Source: Sulfurovum sp. (lineage in GTDB: Bacteria; Campylobacterota; Campylobacteria; Campylobacterales; Sulfurovaceae). Taken from it: DNA of 13,234 nucleotides. The notes under the pieces are model-generated. The model saw only the letters and a program-made list of their open reading frames with translations, ran no database searches and was not told where the DNA came from. Positions 6,937 through 13,234 of the stretch are shown here, piece after piece. The stretch lies in NCBI GenBank assembly GCA_015493425.1, contig WGDG01000092.1:1-13234 (forward strand), in the 5' to 3' direction. Position numbers and translations under genes: made by a program. Within the stretch, counting starts at the first letter, position 1. Each line of letters opens with the position of its first letter.

Positions 6937-7764
6937 ATGCACATAAAACCAGACTGTATCACCTGCATCATGAACCAGACACTGAAGGTCACCAAGCTGC
7001 TTCAGCTTGATGATGCAACAAGTAAAACCCTGCTTGACGAGACGGCAAAAATTCTCATTGAAAGCTCACTTGAAATGACACCCCCGCAAATTGCACAGCA
7101 TACCTATGGCAAAATTGCCGAAATCACCGGTATCGACGACCCTGTTGCCACATCAAAAGAGGAGGCAACCAAAGTGGCGCTCAGTGTCGATACCTCTTTT
7201 GTCACCACACTGCATGATGCCATCAAGTTCGCAGTCATTGGCAACGTCATCGATTTTGGTGCACAGCAGACATTCGATCTTAACGAGATTATCCAAAGCC
7301 ATTTTCACAGACAATTTGGCATCGATGACTTTGAAGCCTTTCAAAAGGCACTTGAAAAAGCCGGCAGTCTCGTCTATCTTGGTGACAACACCGGAGAACA
7401 CGTTTTTGACCGGTTACTCATCAAAAAAATCAAAGAAGCCTATGACATCGATATTTACTATTTCGTACGTGGAAAACCTATCATCAACGATGTTACCGTC
7501 AAAGAGGCAAAGCTGTTAGAGGATGTCGCAACCATAGTAGATACCGGCGTTCCTACTCCCGGCTTCGACCTTGACTATGCCAACACATACGCCAAAGAGC
7601 TATTTGAAACCGCCGATATCGTCCTTTCAAAAGGAATGGGAAACTACGAATCCCTCTACGATGTCTGTGACAGAACGGCTTTCTACCTCTTCATCGTCAA
7701 ATGCAATGTCGTTTCAAATGCCATCGGACAGCCGGTTGGGGAGCTTGTGTTTGTGGAACACTGA
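6937..7764 (+). CDS. DUF89 family protein (ARMT1-like metal-dependent phosphatase)
   Basis: This 275-residue protein carries the DUF89 signature blocks. The N-terminal C7-I-T-C10 pair marks the prokaryotic subfamily. YLGDNTGEHVFD holds D150, N151 and D158, VRGKPIINDVT holds R178, N184 and D185, and ADIVLSKGMGNYE spans 226-238. The D/N residues bind a divalent metal in characterised relatives, which dephosphorylate damaged or surplus phosphometabolites; the substrate here cannot be told from sequence. The start was set at the ATG at 6937 because GAGGA sits 4 nt upstream. The frame is open back to TTG 6901, which lies in a small inverted repeat and lacks a ribosome site. No convincing promoter is seen after repeat B. 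The gene ends TGA at 7764, directly against the stop of ruvA on the other strand. Confidence 0.88.
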   Translation: MHIKPDCITCIMNQTLKVTKLLQLDDATSKTLLDETAKILIESSLEMTPPQIAQHTYGKIAEITGIDDPVATSKEEATKVALSVDTSFVTTLHDAIKFAVIGNVIDFGAQQTFDLNEIIQSHFHRQFGIDDFEAFQKALEKAGSLVYLGDNTGEHVFDRLLIKKIKEAYDIDIYYFVRGKPIINDVTVKEAKLLEDVATIVDTGVPTPGFDLDYANTYAKELFETADIVLSKGMGNYESLYDVCDRTAFYLFIVKCNVVSNAIGQPVGELVFVEH

Positions 7765-8325
7765 TCACAACCGCTGCAACTTCTTCAACCCCTCTTTGAC
7801 CAGTGTCGCCGTATCGCCACTGCATCCGGCAAGTGCTTTTTGAATCGCCTCTTTCTTGAAACCGAGGCTCTCAAGCGCCATGGTCGCTTCGACCATCGAT
7901 GCGCCCACACTCTCCCCTGCTCCGTCACCGTCGACAATGAAGTCTGCAAGTTCCACCAGAATACGGCTTGCCGCTTTGGGGCCGATGCCGGGGACACGCT
8001 TCAGCATTCCCACATCCTTGGAGGTAACCACTTTAGCAAAGGTTTCGGGAGTAAATGTCGAACAGACGGCAAGGGCTACTTTGGGGCCGACACCGTTGAT
8101 CTTGATGAGCGTATCGAACATCTTTTTTTCATTACGCTCCATAAAACCGTAAAGTGCATCGGTATCTTCACGGATGATACGTGTGGCAAAAAGTTTCACA
8201 CGCTTCTCTTTGATCGCGTTTGAAGTATTGATGGAGATGTGTACTTCATACACCAGCCCGTTAACATTCAGATGTACATAAGTGGGATCCTTGTGCTCCA
8301 CATTCCCTTCGATTCCAACTATCAT
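7765..8325 (-). CDS. ruvA: Holliday junction branch migration protein RuvA
   Basis: RuvA binds four-way DNA junctions as a tetramer and loads the RuvB motor for branch migration in recombination repair. The 186-residue length is typical. Residues 1-60 form the OB-fold domain, beginning MIVGIEGNVEHKD. Two helix-hairpin-helix motifs follow, NGVGPK (77-82) and PGIGPK (112-117). A flexible acidic/glycine linker (about 131-142) leads to the C-terminal RuvB-binding domain (143-186). The start was placed at 8325, not the longer ATG at 8415: AAAGGA lies 5 nt upstream and a promoter box lies between the two ATGs. ruvB and ruvC are not in the window. In H. pylori ruvA likewise lies near murJ (mviN) and cysS, which supports the taxonomic call. 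Confidence 0.96.
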   Translation of the reverse strand: MIVGIEGNVEHKDPTYVHLNVNGLVYEVHISINTSNAIKEKRVKLFATRIIREDTDALYGFMERNEKKMFDTLIKINGVGPKVALAVCSTFTPETFAKVVTSKDVGMLKRVPGIGPKAASRILVELADFIVDGDGAGESVGASMVEATMALESLGFKKEAIQKALAGCSGDTATLVKEGLKKLQRL

Positions 8326-8351
8326 TGCGTTCCTTTGTGTTCGTTTTAGGA

Positions 8352-8361
8352 AGTATAGCAC
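8352..8361 (-). promoter_or_regulatory. Promoter -10 region of ruvA
   Basis: The minus strand reads GTGCTATACT, with -10 box TATACT at 8357-8352. A start about 7 nt downstream gives a short leader that includes the AAAGGA ribosome site (8336-8331). It faces away from the murJ promoter in the same 136-bp divergent region. Confidence 0.65.
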
Positions 8362-8422
8362 GACTGCCTCATCGATACACCAAAAAGATGTCATATTGTC
8401 ATATTTCTGCCTCAAATCAACC

Positions 8423-8434
8423 TTTCGCTAAAAT
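8423..8434 (+). promoter_or_regulatory. Promoter -10 region of murJ
   Basis: TTTCGCTAAAAT includes a -10 box TAAAAT at 8429-8434, preceded by GC like the neighbouring promoters. The leader to the ATG at 8462 would be about 20 nt and includes AAGAGA (8453-8458). A direct repeat TGTCATAT x2 lies just upstream at 8389-8404. Confidence 0.65.
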
Positions 8435-8461
8435 ACGCAAAACCCAAACGAAAAGAGAACC

Positions 8462-9868
8462 ATGCGCCTGCGATCGATCTTTACCAACAGTTTTGGCATA
8501 CTCCTCTCACGTGTAACAGGGCTGGGGCGTGATGTACTCATGGCTTCCGCACTCGGGGCATCAGTCTGGTCGGATATGTTCTTTGTCGCCTTCAAACTGC
8601 CCAACCTTTTCCGTCGTATCTTTGCTGAAGGTGCCTTTACACAGGCATTCATGCCCTCCTTCATCGCATCGAAACACAAGGGAGTCTTTGCGACAAGCAT
8701 CTTTTTGCGATTTCTGCTCTTTCTCATCTCATTTTCAATTGTCATTACACTCTTTCCCGAACCTATGACCAAACTGCTCGCATGGGGATGGAGCTGGGAT
8801 CAGATAGCACAGACCGCACCACTTACGGCGATCAACTTCTGGTACCTCGACCTCATCTTCATCGTCACCTTCCTTGCCACACTGTTGCAATACAGGGAGC
8901 ACTTTGCCACAACGGCAATGTCGACAGCCTTGCTGAACATCTCGATGATCACCGCACTGTGGATCTTTATGAAACGTGACCCCCAAACCGTCGCCTATGC
9001 TCTCAGCTTTGCCGTCCTCATCGGCGGGGTGCTACAGATTGTTGCGCACCTCATTACCCTGCACCGCTTCAAGCTCGACCGGCTGCTTATCGGTGGATGG
9101 AAATACCGAAAAGTCAAGGACGTCAAAGAGGAGGAAAAACATTTCAAGTCCCTCTTCCTGCCCGGAATTCTCGGTAACTCCACCCCGCAGATATCCGCCT
9201 TTGTCGACACAATTCTGGCGACATTCCTTGCCACCGGTTCAGTCTCATTTCTATTCTATGCCAACCGTATTTTTCAACTCCCGCTGGCCATCATCGCTAT
9301 TGCCACAGCAACCGTGCTCTTTCCTACTGTCTCAAAAGCACTGAAGAACAATCAGGAAGAGAAAGCGTACGAGAACCTTACCCAGGCGTTTTGGCTCCTT
9401 GCCTTTCTGCTCGGTGCCGCGATGATCGGCGGTATTCTGCTTGCCGAACCTATCATCTGGCTGCTCTTTGAACGCGGTAAATTTACCCATGTAGAGACGC
9501 TTCAGACCATGGAAGTGCTGCGCATGTATATGGTTGGACTGCTGCCCTTCGGCCTTGCAAAACTCTTCTCGCTTTTTCTCTATGCCTCCCACCGCCACAA
9601 AAAGGCAGCCAAGGTAGCCGTTTACTCGCTTGTTACCTCGGTAAGCTTTTCCCTGCTGCTCATGCAGCCCCTCGGCGCGGCCGGTCTGGCACTTGCCGGC
9701 AGTATCGGCGGCTGGGTGCTCTTTGGCTTTACCGTAAAAGAGGTGGGATTTGACATTCTCAAACGCATTCTGCTCAACAAACGTAGCATTTACTTTCTTG
9801 TTGGGATGCCGATCTTTGCTGTAGCGATGTATCTGCTTAATGGGTGGATAGTTGGTCTTATTCGATAA
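8462..9868 (+). CDS. murJ: Lipid II flippase MurJ (MviN)
   Basis: MurJ is the inner-membrane MOP-superfamily transporter that moves lipid II, the peptidoglycan precursor, to the periplasmic face. The 468-residue protein is highly hydrophobic with repeated transmembrane segments; the family has 14 and E. coli MurJ is 511 residues, so the C-terminal part is somewhat compact. The N-terminal block matches E. coli very closely: R17, R23, D38, R51 and E56 correspond to R18, R24, D39, R52 and E57. R269 in FYANRIFQLP corresponds to R270, which is essential in E. coli. The block RRIFAEGAFTQAF is diagnostic. It has its own promoter divergent from ruvA and is followed by 333 bp of structured intergenic DNA before cysS, so cysS is probably also transcribed separately. 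Confidence 0.97.
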   Translation: MRLRSIFTNSFGILLSRVTGLGRDVLMASALGASVWSDMFFVAFKLPNLFRRIFAEGAFTQAFMPSFIASKHKGVFATSIFLRFLLFLISFSIVITLFPEPMTKLLAWGWSWDQIAQTAPLTAINFWYLDLIFIVTFLATLLQYREHFATTAMSTALLNISMITALWIFMKRDPQTVAYALSFAVLIGGVLQIVAHLITLHRFKLDRLLIGGWKYRKVKDVKEEEKHFKSLFLPGILGNSTPQISAFVDTILATFLATGSVSFLFYANRIFQLPLAIIAIATATVLFPTVSKALKNNQEEKAYENLTQAFWLLAFLLGAAMIGGILLAEPIIWLLFERGKFTHVETLQTMEVLRMYMVGLLPFGLAKLFSLFLYASHRHKKAAKVAVYSLVTSVSFSLLLMQPLGAAGLALAGSIGGWVLFGFTVKEVGFDILKRILLNKRSIYFLVGMPIFAVAMYLLNGWIVGLIR

Positions 9869-9883
9869 CACTGGCATGGCAAT

Positions 9884-9907
9884 GAGCCGAAAATGAATTT
9901 TCGGTTC
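9884..9907 (+). terminator. Palindrome downstream of murJ, possible terminator
   Basis: CCGAAAA (9887-9893) pairs with TTTTCGG (9898-9904) around TGAA, and GAG/TTC extends the stem by three pairs including one G-U. It lies 15 bp after the murJ stop. No U-run follows, so termination is only possible, not clear. Confidence 0.4.
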
Positions 9908-10002
9908 CGATAGAAGGAATCGAGAAGCCAAAACAAATTCCGATTGTCATAGCAACTTTCCAGGGAATGGCAGGTATTTGACAACCCGTCAGGGCATCAG
10001 CT

Positions 10003-10061
10003 TTTCTTTTTTCTTTGCTTCGTTTCTCTTTTTCTTTGTGCTGCTACAAAGAAAAAAGAAA
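10003..10061 (+). repeat. Pyrimidine-pyrimidine-purine inverted-repeat element
   Basis: A 15-base pyrimidine-rich run (10003-10017) is perfectly complementary to the purine-rich run at 10047-10061. A second pyrimidine run between them, TTTTTCTTTGT (10029-10039), is also complementary to ACAAAGAAAAA (10046-10056) around a GCTGCT loop. The first run contains TTTCTTTTTTCTTT, which is mirror-symmetric. Function is unknown. Confidence 0.8.
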
Positions 10062-10090
10062 TGAAGAAGAACATTAATCAACCATTCAAC

Positions 10091-10120
10091 GTCAAGATCC
10101 CGCATCAAGTGCGGGATGAC
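10091..10120 (+). repeat. Half copy (copy C) of the double-hairpin repeat
   Basis: These 30 bases match the right end of copies A and B, running from GTCAAGATC to GGGATGAC. The stem is ATCCCGCA/TGCGGGAT with loop TCAAG. Relative to copy B the G-C pair nearest the loop has become C-G on both sides, so pairing is kept. No left half is present. Confidence 0.85.
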
Positions 10121-10158
10121 AGCCAATCAAATACCCAAAATACAACCCATCAACCAAA

Positions 10159-10170
10159 TTTTGCTATAAT
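10159..10170 (+). promoter_or_regulatory. Promoter -10 region of cysS
   Basis: TTTTGCTATAAT has a perfect TATAAT at 10165-10170. The predicted start near 10177 gives a leader of about 25 nt containing AAGG (10188-10191). This box sets the cysS start at 10202 rather than at the in-frame ATG at 10061. Confidence 0.8.
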
Positions 10171-10201
10171 CCCCAAAACCATTCACCAAGGCATCTTTAT
10201 C

Positions 10202-11602
10202 ATGGTCATTTTCGACTCCGTTACCAAAACCAAACGCCCTTTCGAACCCATTAAAGAGGGAGAAGCGAGCATCTATGTCTGCGGGCCTACCGTCTATGAC
10301 GACGCACATCTTGGGCATGCACGCAGTTCGTTGGCCTTTGACCTGCTTGCACGTACACTGCGCGCGCTGGGCTACAAAGTCACCATGGCAAAGAACTTCA
10401 CCGATATTGACGACAAGATCATCAAAAAGGTCGAAGCTACCGGAAAAAGCATGCAGGAGATCACCGCCTACTACATCGACCGCTACCTTGACGAAATGGC
10501 ACAGCTTGGTGTGCAGCGTGCCGACATTGAACCCAAGGCGACCGAATCACTGGGTGCCATTGAAAAGATGATTCAGACACTCATAGACAAAAATTTTGCC
10601 TATGTTGTCAGCAACGGCGATGTCTACTTCGACACGAGCAAAGACCCCCACTACGGAGAGATCTCCCACAAGGTTCACAACGATGATGAAAACCAAAGCC
10701 GTGTAGCGCACAACAGCGAAAAACGCAACCCCAAAGACTTTGCACTCTGGAAAGCCTGCAAAGGAAATGAAGATATCTGCTTTGATGCCCCCTTCGCTTC
10801 AGGGCGTCCGGGCTGGCACATCGAGTGTTCTGCGATGATCGAGAAGTATTTCAATGGTAACGGCGCCTACAGCATCGACATCCACGGTGGCGGGGCGGAT
10901 CTGCTTTTTCCTCACCATGAAAATGAAGCAGCGCAGAGCCGCTGTGCAACAGGCCACGAGCTGGCAAAGTACTGGATGCACAACGGTTTTGTGCAGATCG
11001 ACGGCGAGAAGATGAGCAAGAGCCTTGGCAACAGCTTCTTTCTCAAAGATGCCCTCAAGGTCTACGACGGTGAAATCCTGCGCTACTACCTCAACTCGGT
11101 ACACTACCGCAACGACTTCAACTTCAACGAAGAGGATCTGCTTGCAGCCAAAAAACGTCTTGACAAACTCTACCGTCTTAAAAAGCGCCTGCTGCCGGGC
11201 AAAGCTTCGGCAGTAAACCCGGCGTTCAAAAAGGCGCTGCTTGATGCGATGGCAGATGATCTCAACATCTCCATAGCCCTCTCTGTCATCGATGAAATGG
11301 TAGCTGCAGCCAACGAAAAACTCGATGAAAATCCTAAAGACAAAGCCCTCAAAAAAGAGACGCTTGCCAACCTGGAGTTCATCGACACCCTGCTTGGCTT
11401 TGGCAGCAAGGAACCCTACAGCTACTTCCAGATCGGTGTTAATGAAGCACTTAAAGAGAAGATAGAAGCGCTCATCGCCAAACGTACCGAAGCCAAAAAG
11501 GCCAAAGACTTCGCCGCTGCCGATGCGATACGTGACGAACTCACCCAAATGGGCATTGCCATTATGGATACGCCAGAAGGTACGGTGTGGGAACGCGCAT
11601 GA
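10202..11602 (+). CDS. cysS: Cysteinyl-tRNA synthetase
   Basis: This is the class I aminoacyl-tRNA synthetase that charges tRNA-Cys, cytoplasmic and zinc-dependent. From the chosen ATG it is 466 residues, a normal length. The HIGH motif is HLGH (36-39) and the KMSKS motif is intact at 270-274 (GEKMSKSLGN). Zinc ligands by comparison with E. coli are C27 in VCGPTVYD, C209 in GWHIECSAM, and H238 and E242 in HHENEAAQS. The C-terminal helical tRNA-binding domain follows to residue 466. An in-frame ATG at 10061 would add 47 residues, but these read through a palindromic repeat and the promoter, so it was rejected. The stop overlaps the next gene's start by 4 bp (ATGA), suggesting translational coupling to an outer-membrane protein. 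Confidence 0.97.
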   Translation: MVIFDSVTKTKRPFEPIKEGEASIYVCGPTVYDDAHLGHARSSLAFDLLARTLRALGYKVTMAKNFTDIDDKIIKKVEATGKSMQEITAYYIDRYLDEMAQLGVQRADIEPKATESLGAIEKMIQTLIDKNFAYVVSNGDVYFDTSKDPHYGEISHKVHNDDENQSRVAHNSEKRNPKDFALWKACKGNEDICFDAPFASGRPGWHIECSAMIEKYFNGNGAYSIDIHGGGADLLFPHHENEAAQSRCATGHELAKYWMHNGFVQIDGEKMSKSLGNSFFLKDALKVYDGEILRYYLNSVHYRNDFNFNEEDLLAAKKRLDKLYRLKKRLLPGKASAVNPAFKKALLDAMADDLNISIALSVIDEMVAAANEKLDENPKDKALKKETLANLEFIDTLLGFGSKEPYSYFQIGVNEALKEKIEALIAKRTEAKKAKDFAAADAIRDELTQMGIAIMDTPEGTVWERA

Positions 11603-12099
11603 TGTATCCAAAAAGACTTGCTGCAGTGCTGCTTGCACTTTTGGTTTCGGCTACCTTACAGGCTGAAGAGCAGTTTCCTTTCATCGGGGCATCGGTAAGC
11701 TACCATCAGGCAGAACTGAAAAACGGTGACAAGAGCAATCACACCACCGCTGCCTTTCATCTTGGCAAACAGACCCTGCGCTGGCGTACCACTTTCGGGC
11801 TGGAGTATGGACAGGATATTGGCATGGTCAGCCTTAACGTCGACTATATCCCGTTCGATACCATGTTCGGTACCCCAAAGATCCGCCCTTACCTCGGCGC
11901 CAATATCAACTACATTCACTACGACAACGATGCTGTGGATGACAGCAACGGCTACAGCTACGGGGCACAGACAGGATTTATTCTCTATGCCACCGACCGT
12001 ATTGACATCGACATCGGCTACCACTATAACTTCGTACAGAAGATAGAAGGTCTCGACACACTTCAGGGAGCAACCCTCTCTCTGCACTACTTTTATTGA
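11599..12099 (+). CDS. Small outer-membrane beta-barrel protein, function unknown
   Basis: This 166-residue protein has a signal peptide (about 1-22, MMYPKRLAAVLLALLVSATLQA, probable cut before EEQ). The mature part has alternating polar and aromatic residues in about eight amphipathic strands and ends in LSLHYFY; a terminal aromatic residue is typical of proteins inserted by the Bam complex. It resembles small 8-stranded barrels such as the opacity/OmpW-like porin families, but I recognise no specific family. The start is ATG 11599, overlapping the cysS stop as ATGA; ATG 11602 is an equal alternative and a GTG at 11587 is less likely because it lacks the signal-peptide context. GGGAA (11589-11593) serves as ribosome site. 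A promoter for pyrD begins just after its stop. Confidence 0.82.
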   Translation: MMYPKRLAAVLLALLVSATLQAEEQFPFIGASVSYHQAELKNGDKSNHTTAAFHLGKQTLRWRTTFGLEYGQDIGMVSLNVDYIPFDTMFGTPKIRPYLGANINYIHYDNDAVDDSNGYSYGAQTGFILYATDRIDIDIGYHYNFVQKIEGLDTLQGATLSLHYFY

Positions 12100-12107
12100 G
12101 ATTGGGG

Positions 12108-12113
12108 TATAAT
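12108..12113 (+). promoter_or_regulatory. Promoter -10 box of pyrD
   Basis: A perfect TATAAT follows the stop of the barrel gene by 8 bases. The predicted start near 12120 gives a leader of about 19 nt that includes GGAGAG (12129-12134) before the GTG start. It is preceded by GGGG rather than the GC seen at the other promoters here. Confidence 0.7.
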
Positions 12114-12138
12114 CGCACAAACAAAACCGGAGAGCCCT

Positions 12139-13203
12139 GTGTCACTTTTTTCCTACGATACCCTTAAAAAACTGTTCTTCAAACTCGATCCTGAAACGGC
12201 ACACACTGTTGCCGGGCTTGGACTTAGAGCCGCGGCCTACTGTCCCCCTGCACTGCGCCACTTTTCAAACGAATTTTTTGTCTCAGACCCCATGCTCAAA
12301 CAGCAGCTTTTTGGGAGAACCTTTCAAAACCCTGTAGGACTGGGGGCAGGTTTCGACAAAAACGGGCAGTATATTACCTCCATGCCCATGCTCGGATTCG
12401 GCTTCACTGAAATCGGTACAGTCACACCCAAGCCGCAGCCTGGCAACCCCAAGCCAAGACTCTTCCGCCTTGTAGAAGAGCAATCCATTCAGAACGCCAT
12501 GGGCTTCAACAACAAAGGTATGGGCTATATGCTCGACCAGCTTAACAAGCTCTACTTCTTCGACTACCCCATCGGCATTAACATCGGCAAAAACAAGACC
12601 ACTCCCGAAGAGAAAGCACTGGAAGATTACGAAACACTCTTTCATGCCTTCAAAGATTACGGAGACTACATTGTCATCAACATCTCTTCCCCCAATACAC
12701 CGGGACTGCGTGACCTGCAGAACGAACAGTTCATCAACGACATCTTCGCCATGGCAAAACGCATCACCGACCAGCCTGTTCTGCTCAAGATCGCGCCAGA
12801 CATGACCCCCGAAGATGCCGTTGCACTCTGCACCACGGCAGTCGAAGCGGGAGCGGCGGGCATCATCGCCACCAACACTACTATCGACTACAGCCTCACC
12901 CCCAACGCCAAAGATTTCGGCGGTATCTCCGGTGCACTGCTGACACAAAAAAGCTACACACTCTTCCGTGCTGTAGGCAAAGCGCTCTATGGCAAGACAC
13001 TGCTCATCTCCGTAGGCGGTATCGACTCTGCAGAGGAAGCATACAGACGCATCAAAGCCGGCGCCTCGCTCGTACAGGTCTATAGCATGCTGATCTACCG
13101 CGGCCCCGCCCTCATCAAAGAGATCAACGAAGGACTTGTTGCCCTGTTAAAGAAAGACGGGTACACTCACATCTCTGAAGCGATAGGCGCAGATTGGAAA
13201 TAA
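12139..13203 (+). CDS. pyrD: Dihydroorotate dehydrogenase (quinone), class 2
   Basis: PyrD oxidises dihydroorotate to orotate in de novo pyrimidine synthesis. Class 2 enzymes use FMN, pass electrons to membrane quinones (menaquinone would be expected here) and bind the inner membrane through an N-terminal helical segment. The 354 residues include that N-terminal part (1-45), FQNPVGLGAGFDKNG (FMN and substrate loop), EIGTVTPKPQPGNPKPRLFR, and NISSPNTPGLR with catalytic S184 (E. coli S175). LLKIAPD, IATNTT, GGISG and SVGGI complete the phosphate-binding end of the barrel. The serine and N-terminal extension exclude class 1. The start codon is GTG at 12139 with GGAGAG 4 nt upstream, and it has its own TATAAT. 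A short degenerate heptamer repeat follows 10 bp after the stop. Confidence 0.97.
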   Translation: MSLFSYDTLKKLFFKLDPETAHTVAGLGLRAAAYCPPALRHFSNEFFVSDPMLKQQLFGRTFQNPVGLGAGFDKNGQYITSMPMLGFGFTEIGTVTPKPQPGNPKPRLFRLVEEQSIQNAMGFNNKGMGYMLDQLNKLYFFDYPIGINIGKNKTTPEEKALEDYETLFHAFKDYGDYIVINISSPNTPGLRDLQNEQFINDIFAMAKRITDQPVLLKIAPDMTPEDAVALCTTAVEAGAAGIIATNTTIDYSLTPNAKDFGGISGALLTQKSYTLFRAVGKALYGKTLLISVGGIDSAEEAYRRIKAGASLVQVYSMLIYRGPALIKEINEGLVALLKKDGYTHISEAIGADWK

Positions 13204-13213
13204 ATTTCCAAAA

Positions 13214-13234
13214 TGAGGAATGAGGAGTTAGGAA
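13214..13234 (+). repeat. Degenerate heptamer run after pyrD (cut by window end)
   Basis: Three consecutive 7-mers are TGAGGAA, TGAGGAG and TTAGGAA. They fit the pattern TKARGRR, which also covers TTAAGGG, the rotated unit of the array at 6707-6751. The run reaches the window edge, so its full length is unknown. Confidence 0.6.

Larger units (their letters stand above)
9869..10201 (+). other. 333-bp intergenic region between murJ and cysS
   Basis: No credible gene is present. In order it holds a palindrome (9884-9907), a stretch of unknown character (about 9908-10000), a homopyrimidine/homopurine inverted-repeat element (10003-10061), one half of the double-hairpin repeat (10091-10120) and the cysS promoter (10159-10170). 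Reading frames that cross it have no supporting start or motif. Confidence 0.6.

Noticed and set aside
8326..8415. ATG at 8415 giving a 30-residue longer RuvA
   Set aside because: The ruvA -10 box (8357-8352) and ribosome site lie after this ATG, and RuvA proteins start at the MIVGIEG block.
9332..9931. Minus-strand open frame of 199 codons over the murJ end
   Set aside because: It is antisense to a conserved murJ region, shows no motif or signal peptide, and crosses the downstream palindrome; it is a shadow frame.
10061..10201. In-frame ATG at 10061 that would extend cysS by 47 residues
   Set aside because: The added stretch reads through the copy C palindrome and the TATAAT box at 10165-10170, has no synthetase similarity and has no better ribosome site; family length fits the ATG at 10202.
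10799..11638. Minus-strand open frame of 279 codons inside cysS
   Set aside because: It lies antisense to the KMSKS and zinc-ligand regions of cysS with no ribosome site or recognisable product.

Overview
The window reads as a chromosomal segment of a Gram-negative bacterium of the Campylobacterota (Epsilonproteobacteria), most likely a Sulfurovum-like or Sulfurimonas-like lineage. Three things support this. The order ruvA / murJ / cysS is also found in Helicobacter pylori (HP0883 to HP0886, from memory). The promoters have a strong TATAAT-like -10 box without a clear -35 box. The intergenic regions carry short palindromic repeats of a type common in such genomes. The genus is inference; no rRNA gene is present.

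Layout. (1) 21-2301, plus strand: an oleate hydratase followed 34 bp later by an AhpD-like carboxymuconolactone decarboxylase family protein, a probable two-gene unit. (2) 5710-2367, minus strand: a compact three-gene operon of an HI0933/BaiN-type flavoprotein, a YcbB-type L,D-transpeptidase lipoprotein (ATGA overlap) and a YafK/DpaA-type membrane-anchored enzyme (9-bp gap). (3) 5711-6936: an NlpC/P60 endopeptidase gene bracketed by two direct copies of a 116-bp double-hairpin repeat; its stop codon lies inside a 6.4-unit GGGTTAA array. (4) 6937-7764, plus: a DUF89 metal-dependent phosphatase family protein. Its stop codon directly abuts that of ruvA (8325-7765, minus). (5) 8462-13203, plus: murJ, a 333-bp structured intergenic region, cysS, a small outer-membrane beta-barrel gene overlapping cysS by 4 bp, and pyrD (class 2).

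How the genes fit together. Four products act on the cell envelope: two L,D-transpeptidase-fold enzymes and an NlpC/P60 hydrolase that act on peptidoglycan, and the lipid II flippase MurJ. A small beta-barrel joins them at the outer membrane. The rest is housekeeping (RuvA in recombination, CysS in translation, PyrD in pyrimidine synthesis) plus fatty-acid chemistry (oleate hydratase) and probable metabolite repair (DUF89).

No new multi-gene defence or mobile system is evident. The most unusual signals are non-coding: the G-rich heptamer array that supplies the nlpC-type stop codon, a related degenerate heptamer run after pyrD, the repeats with compensatory stem changes, a pyrimidine/pyrimidine/purine element upstream of cysS, and two promoters placed so close to ATG that the mRNAs may be leaderless. 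All motif positions were read by eye; no database search or folding calculation was possible.
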